NCBI GenBank assembly: GCA_913052655.1 | Contig: CAJXFN010000048.1 | Span: forward strand, 1 to 10,061 | Length of the DNA: 10,061 bases | Reading direction: 5' to 3' | From: an uncultured Flavobacteriales bacterium | GTDB taxonomy: Bacteria > Bacteroidota > Bacteroidia > Flavobacteriales > BACL11 | In this document: piece by piece, positions 6,536 through 10,061 of the stretch | How the letters are laid out: every line of letters starts with the position of its first letter | Position numbering within the stretch: the first letter of the stretch is position 1 | Position numbers and translations under genes: made by a program | The notes under the pieces: generated by a model | Seen by the model: only the letters and a program-made list of their open reading frames with translations | Databases searched by the model: none | Told to the model about the DNA's origin: nothing

Positions 6536-8017
6536 TTAATCAAATAATTTAGGGCTTGAAATTACTGCTTTTTTAGGTTTTTCTAATATAAATACTATGA
6601 ATATAAATAGTAGTATAAATGTGAGTTTAATAATAGTGCCTAAATTAAACAATATACTTGTAAAAAATAATATTGCCGTCAAACATAAATAAAAGAATAT
6701 TCTTTGTATTGGATAAGGAATTCTATAGTGTCGTCTACCCAAATAGAACGATGTAATTGACATACAGAAATAACAAGCTAGAGTTGCCCAAGCAGAACCG
6801 ACAAAACCTAAAACCGGAATAAGTAAAAAATTGAGGAATACGGTGATTAACGCCCCAAAAATAGACAAATAAGCTCCATATTTAGTTTTTTCAGAAAGTT
6901 TATACCACACTGACAAATTGTAATAAATTCCTAAAAATAAATTAGCTGCTAACAAAATAGATACGGTAACAAAACCTCTGTCATCATGATAACTATTCCC
7001 TAAAAAGATGATTATAAAATCATACAACATAGTAACCACTAAAAATATAAAAGACGTGATTATAACAAAAAACTTCATTACTACAGCGTATACATGTCTT
7101 GAATTCTTCTCTTTTTCTTGAGCAAAGAAAAATGGTTCTGCTGCAAAACGAAACGTTTGTATAAAAAGAACTATTAAAATAGATAGTTTATAAAAAGCTC
7201 CATACAAACCTATTTCTGCTGAAACATTTAAATTTTGAGGTAATAAATGTTTTAAAAGTATCCTATCAATAGTTTCATTGGTCATTCCCGCTAACCCCGC
7301 TATTAATAAAGGAAAAGCGTAAATCATCATTTTCCTCCACAATGATTTTTCAAAGATCCAAACAGATTTTATCATCTCTGGGAGCAACATGATAAATGTA
7401 ACAATACTTGCTATTAAATTTGCAATAAAAATATATCCAATACCATAACTTTCATAGTAAATAGAGTTTACAAAATCTGCAGAAGACAACCCTTTCTCTA
7501 TTGCGTATGGACAGTAAATAATAAAAAACAGGTTTAAACCAATATTGACAAAGATGTTTAATAACCTTATCAACGCAAATCTTGTTGCATTATTTTTTTC
7601 TCTCAATTTAGCAAATGAAATAGCGGACACAGCGTCTAAACCAATTATAAGTGCAAAAATCCTTACATAGTCTGCGTTATTTGGATATTGAAGCCAATTT
7701 GATATTGGTTGGGCTGAACAAAAAATTATAAGTATAAAAATACTAGAAGAAATCAACAACGAAATTAAAGCGGTGCTATATACAGTTCTTTTGTTTGATA
7801 CTTTTTGTGAATATCTAAAAAAAGCTGTTTCAATTCCATATGTAAGTATAACTACTAAAAAAGCTACATATGCGTATAATTCTGTTACTATTCCATATTC
7901 TTCTGGTAAAAAATAACGGGTATAAAGAGGAACGAGTAAATAGTTAAGTAGTCTACCAACAACACTACTTAAACCATAAATTACAGTTTGTCCCGCTAAT
8001 TTTTTAAGTGGATTCAA
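6536..8017 (-). CDS. Polysaccharide/oligosaccharide flippase, Wzx/MATE-like (MOP superfamily)
   Basis: Integral inner-membrane protein of 493 residues, predicted to flip lipid-linked sugar intermediates for surface polysaccharide or cell-wall assembly. The N-terminus LKKLAGQTVIYGLSSVVGRL followed by NYLLVPLYTRYFLPEEYG is the hallmark of the polysaccharide biosynthesis protein family, and about 12 to 14 hydrophobic helices can be counted along the chain. It ends in a short charged/polar tail after the last helix. The start codon is TTG (8015-8017), which overlaps the ECH stop as TTGA; the next in-frame Met is residue 210, and the conserved N-terminal motif begins four residues after the TTG, so the choice is firm. 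Substrate cannot be told from sequence: O-antigen-like sugars, capsule or lipid II are all possible. No glycosyltransferase genes lie nearby, which suggests a general role rather than a dedicated polysaccharide cluster. Confidence 0.88.
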   Translation of the reverse strand: MNPLKKLAGQTVIYGLSSVVGRLLNYLLVPLYTRYFLPEEYGIVTELYAYVAFLVVILTYGIETAFFRYSQKVSNKRTVYSTALISLLISSSIFILIIFCSAQPISNWLQYPNNADYVRIFALIIGLDAVSAISFAKLREKNNATRFALIRLLNIFVNIGLNLFFIIYCPYAIEKGLSSADFVNSIYYESYGIGYIFIANLIASIVTFIMLLPEMIKSVWIFEKSLWRKMMIYAFPLLIAGLAGMTNETIDRILLKHLLPQNLNVSAEIGLYGAFYKLSILIVLFIQTFRFAAEPFFFAQEKEKNSRHVYAVVMKFFVIITSFIFLVVTMLYDFIIIFLGNSYHDDRGFVTVSILLAANLFLGIYYNLSVWYKLSEKTKYGAYLSIFGALITVFLNFLLIPVLGFVGSAWATLACYFCMSITSFYLGRRHYRIPYPIQRIFFYLCLTAILFFTSILFNLGTIIKLTFILLFIFIVFILEKPKKAVISSPKLFD

Positions 8018-8790
8018 TTAAAATTTGCTTTTCTTTTTTCTAAAAATGCTGTTGTACCCTCTATAAATTCATCTGTTCCGAAACATTTTCCAAATTCTGT
8101 TTTCTCTACCTCATAACCATCAACACCGTCAATAAAACCAGCATTTACTGATTTGATAGCGGAAGAAATTGCTTTTGGAGAATTTCTACATATTTTAATG
8201 GCAATTTTTTCACAAATCGACATCAATTCTAATTGTTCACACGTCGTGTTTACTAACCCCCATTGCAAAGCTTCTTCTGCAGATATCATTCCAGCGGTTG
8301 ATATTAGTTCTATAGCTTTCCCTTTTCCTACAAGATTTGCAAGTCGTTGAGTGCCACCATATCCAGGGATAACCCCTAAAGAAACCTCGGGTAATCCCAT
8401 TTTAGCATTTGTTGATGCAACCCTAATATGACAAGACATTGCTAACTCCAACCCCCCTCCAAGAGCAAATCCATTAATGGCTGCAATGGTTGGTTTAGAG
8501 CAATTTTCTAGTAAATCAAACAATATTTCTTGTCCCTTTCTCGCTAAGTTTTCTCCTTGAATAGTATTAAAGCCTGCAAATTCTTTAATGTCCGCGCCGG
8601 CCACAAAAGCCTTTTCTCCGCCGCCTGTTAATATAATACATCTTACTTCATTGTTTTTTTCAGAGTACGTGATTGCAGTATTTAACTCTGTTATTGTCTC
8701 CGAGTTTAAAGCGTTTAATTGCTTTGGTCTGTTAATAGTTATATAAGATATACTATTGGATGTCTTTACTAAAATATTATTAAATTCCAT
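8014..8790 (-). CDS. Enoyl-CoA hydratase/isomerase family protein (crotonase)
   Basis: Probably hydrates 2-enoyl-CoA to 3-hydroxyacyl-CoA in fatty-acid or amino-acid breakdown in the cytoplasm. The 258 residues match the usual length. The oxyanion-hole segments are present: AFVAGADIKEF (61-71, A66) and NGFALGGGLELAMSC (106-120, G112). Both catalytic glutamates of true hydratases are kept: E115 in GGGLELAM and E135 in GLPEVSLGVIPG, spaced 20 residues apart as in the rat mitochondrial enzyme; GGTQRL follows (145-150). This makes hydratase more likely than another crotonase activity, though short-chain or 3-hydroxybutyryl-CoA substrates cannot be distinguished. It is the first gene of the long cluster, starting with ATG behind a palindromic promoter region, and its TGA stop overlaps the flippase start by 4 bases. 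Apart from gene position there is no clear functional tie to its envelope-related neighbours. Confidence 0.93.
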   Translation of the reverse strand: MEFNNILVKTSNSISYITINRPKQLNALNSETITELNTAITYSEKNNEVRCIILTGGGEKAFVAGADIKEFAGFNTIQGENLARKGQEILFDLLENCSKPTIAAINGFALGGGLELAMSCHIRVASTNAKMGLPEVSLGVIPGYGGTQRLANLVGKGKAIELISTAGMISAEEALQWGLVNTTCEQLELMSICEKIAIKICRNSPKAISSAIKSVNAGFIDGVDGYEVEKTEFGKCFGTDEFIEGTTAFLEKRKANFN

Positions 8791-8792
8791 TG

Positions 8793-8816
8793 TTATATTT
8801 GTTTATACAAATATAA
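8793..8816. promoter_or_regulatory. Perfect 9-bp inverted repeat overlapping the putative ECH promoter (operator candidate)
   Basis: The arms TTATATTTG (8793-8801) and CAAATATAA (8808-8816) are exact reverse complements around a 6-base spacer TTTATA. The repeat ends 2 bases before the ECH ATG and includes the -7-like element at 8808-8815. A dimeric repressor binding here would block transcription initiation. Because both arms contain TAnnTTTG, the symmetry could also arise by chance from two promoter-like octamers in A/T-rich DNA. Confidence 0.45.
8808..8815 (-). promoter_or_regulatory. Putative Bacteroidota -7 promoter element for the ECH-to-mltD operon
   Basis: The minus strand reads TATATTTG, a full match to TAnnTTTG, 17 bases upstream of the ECH start. 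It sits downstream of the atp terminator, the natural place for a new promoter. The -33 element is poor (no TTTG at the expected distance), and the leader would be only about 10 to 15 bases long. Position and consensus match support it; the weak -33 region lowers confidence. Confidence 0.45.
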
Positions 8817-8838
8817 TGTTTCAGATATATGTTGAATT

Positions 8839-8868
8839 AAAAAAACCTCTATATTCTAGAGGTTTTTT
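8839..8868 (-). terminator. Intrinsic terminator of the atp operon
   Basis: A stem CCTCTA (8846-8851) pairs with TAGAGG (8857-8862) across a 5-base loop, flanked by A7 (8839-8845) and T6 (8863-8868), which can extend the stem to 12 pairs. Read on the minus strand, the hairpin is followed by seven U's and begins 22 bases after the atpG stop. The flanking A and T runs make it usable in both directions, though no plus-strand gene needs it. Confidence 0.9.
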
Positions 8869-8890
8869 AACAACTTAATCTTAAGTTTTC

Positions 8891-9754
8891 TTATCCGTTT
8901 AAAGCTTCTGCTCCACCAACAATTTCTAGGATTTCTCCTGTAATTGCTGCTTGACGCGCCTTATTGTAAGATAATGTCAATTCTTTTTTAAGTTCTCCAG
9001 CATTGTCTGTAGCTTTATGCATTGCGGTCATTCTTGCTCCATGTTCAGATGCGTGTGAGTCCAAAACCGCTTTAAAAAGTTGTGTTTTTAAAGATTTTGG
9101 TATTAAACTCTCAACAATATCTTTTTGATTTGGCTCAAAAATATAATCCCCAGCAGGAGTGTTAGACTCTTCTGATGATTCAACCGGTAAAAACTGTTCA
9201 TTCATTACGATTTGGGTTGCCGCATTTTTAAATTGGTTATACAACAACACTACTTTATCATACTCATCATTTATAAAGAGATCCATTAAAGACTGAGCTA
9301 TTTCTGAGGTATTCTTATAAGTTAAATCCGAATATAAATCATCATGTGTTGAAATAACGTTATAAGAATTTTTAGTAAAATACTCTGAAGATTTTTTTCC
9401 AATCGACAGAAATTCTACCTCAACATCCAGATATTCACCCTCTATTAAAGATTTGGCTTTTTTAATTATGTTTGCATTGAATCCGCCACACAGCCCCCTA
9501 TTAGAAGTTATGGTGACAAATAAAACTTTTTTTAACTCTCTATTCTTAGTGTAAACACCTCCCTCTGAACTATCTAATGTTGAGCTCAAACTTGAAAGCA
9601 ATTCTGTAAGTTTATTTGCATAAGGTCTCATTTGGGTTATCGCGTCTTGAGCTCTTTTTAATTTAGCGGCAGACACCATCTTCATTGCGGAGGTTATCTG
9701 CATTGTAGACCCTACAGAGGTGATTCTAGAACGTATTTCTTTTAAGTTCGCCAT
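8891..9754 (-). CDS. atpG: ATP synthase F1 subunit gamma
   Basis: Central rotor shaft of the F1 motor; it couples proton flow through Fo to ATP synthesis at the alpha/beta hexamer on the cytoplasmic face of the inner membrane. The 287 residues equal the E. coli length. The N-terminal helix MANLKEIRSRITSVGSTMQI followed by TSAMKMVSAAKLKRAQ, the TSNRGLCGGFNANI motif (83-96), HGARMTAMHKATDNA (near 238-252) and the C-terminal helix NKARQAAITGEILEIVGGAEAL are all diagnostic, and the two terminal helices that form the coiled-coil shaft are complete. It starts with ATG 2 bases after atpA. It is followed by an intrinsic terminator and not by atpD-atpC, in line with the split atp arrangement usual in Bacteroidota, where beta and epsilon are encoded elsewhere. 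Confidence 0.98.
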   Translation of the reverse strand: MANLKEIRSRITSVGSTMQITSAMKMVSAAKLKRAQDAITQMRPYANKLTELLSSLSSTLDSSEGGVYTKNRELKKVLFVTITSNRGLCGGFNANIIKKAKSLIEGEYLDVEVEFLSIGKKSSEYFTKNSYNVISTHDDLYSDLTYKNTSEIAQSLMDLFINDEYDKVVLLYNQFKNAATQIVMNEQFLPVESSEESNTPAGDYIFEPNQKDIVESLIPKSLKTQLFKAVLDSHASEHGARMTAMHKATDNAGELKKELTLSYNKARQAAITGEILEIVGGAEALNG

Positions 9755-9756
9755 AA

Positions 9757-10061
9757 TTATTTAGCGTATTTCTGAGAAAGATCCGCAGCCACCCCCTCAA
9801 TTATAGATTTAATTTCATCTGTTAATTTCCCAGCAGCTAAAGCGTCTAAAGTGTCTTGATGTTTTTCATGCATGAAAGAAATGAACTCTGTTTCAAATTC
9901 TTTAATTTTTTCAACAGGAACATTCATTAACAATCCGTTTGTTCCACAATAAATTATAGCAGCTTGTTCCTCAACTCTTAATGGGGAATACTGTCCCTGT
10001 TTTAATATTTCAACATTTCTTTTACCTTTTTCAATTACAGCTGTTGTGGCGGCATCAAGAT
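9757..10061 (-). CDS. atpA: ATP synthase F1 subunit alpha (C-terminal ~100 residues; 5' part off window)
   Basis: Non-catalytic nucleotide-binding subunit of the F1 hexamer. I translated the frame that ends with TAA at 9757-9759; it is open to the right window edge and gives about 100 residues. Recognisable C-terminal-domain sequence includes RNVEILKQGQYSPLRVEEQ, AAIIYCGTNGLL, VPVEKIKEFETEF and MHEKHQDTLDALAAGKLTDE, ending in LSQKYAK. This is the helical bundle domain typical of AtpA (the Q-Y-S-P-L segment is nearly invariant). Only 2 bases separate its stop from the atpG start, so the two are co-transcribed and probably translationally coupled. The nucleotide-binding core and N-terminal barrel lie beyond the window. 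Confidence 0.96.
   Translation of the reverse strand, partial: LDAATTAVIEKGKRNVEILKQGQYSPLRVEEQAAIIYCGTNGLLMNVPVEKIKEFETEFISFMHEKHQDTLDALAAGKLTDEIKSIIEGVAADLSQKYAK

Larger units (their letters stand above)
1..8790 (-). other. Predicted nine-gene transcription unit (ECH-flippase-dut-TPR-DUF4292-envC-like-tatA-gatA-mltD-like)
   Basis: All nine genes share one strand, with junctions of -4, +5, +4, -8, -17, +35, +19 and -11 bases in transcription order. No hairpin terminator is seen in any junction. The unit begins after the atp terminator and extends past the left edge. Co-transcription is inferred from spacing; an internal start before tatA is possible. Confidence 0.6.

Noticed and set aside
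8153..8350. Plus-strand open frame of 65 codons opposite the ECH gene
   Set aside because: It overlaps catalytic and C-terminal ECH codons in antisense and resembles nothing.
8863..8890. Plus-strand transcription unit using the bidirectional terminator or the mirror-image TAnnTTTG at 8794-8801
   Set aside because: No plus-strand gene lies on either side; the symmetric look follows from the flanking A/T runs and the palindrome.

Overview
The window is strongly A+T-rich and reads as ordinary chromosome of a member of the Bacteroidota, most likely a flavobacterium. The support is the family-level character of the proteins, the gene order (an atpA-atpG pair closed by a terminator with no atpD behind it, then flippase, dut, TPR protein, DUF4292 lipoprotein, EnvC-like protein, tatA, gatA and a transglycosylase), start sites with A/T-rich leaders instead of Shine-Dalgarno sequences, and a TAnnTTTG-type promoter element. 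Every gene lies on the minus strand, so transcription runs from high to low coordinates. No RNA gene, mobile element or CRISPR array was found.

Right end (9757-10061 and 8891-9754): the C-terminal part of atpA and a complete atpG, encoding the alpha and gamma subunits of the F1 ATP synthase and separated by 2 bases. A strong intrinsic terminator at 8839-8868 ends this unit.

Middle and left (8790 down to 1): after a 100-base intergenic region holding the terminator and a palindromic promoter/operator candidate come nine tightly packed genes: an enoyl-CoA hydratase family protein, a Wzx/MATE-like flippase, dUTPase (dut), a secreted TPR protein, a DUF4292 lipoprotein with a LolB-like look, an EnvC-like protein whose LytM domain has lost zinc ligands, tatA, gatA, and an MltD-like lytic transglycosylase that runs off the left edge. 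Four neighbouring pairs overlap (4, 8, 17 and 11 bases) and the other gaps are 4 to 35 bases, so this is probably one long transcription unit, possibly with an internal promoter before tatA.

The common thread of the long unit is the cell envelope: flippase, periplasmic TPR protein, outer-membrane lipoprotein, amidase activator, Tat pore and glycan-cleaving enzyme. Housekeeping enzymes (ECH, Dut, GatA) are interspersed. The points most worth a second look are the LolB-like DUF4292 protein, the pairing of a catalytically degenerate EnvC with TatA and a transglycosylase, the palindrome at the promoter, and the run of TTG/GTG starts. I see no clearly new system; most of the window is conserved core genome.
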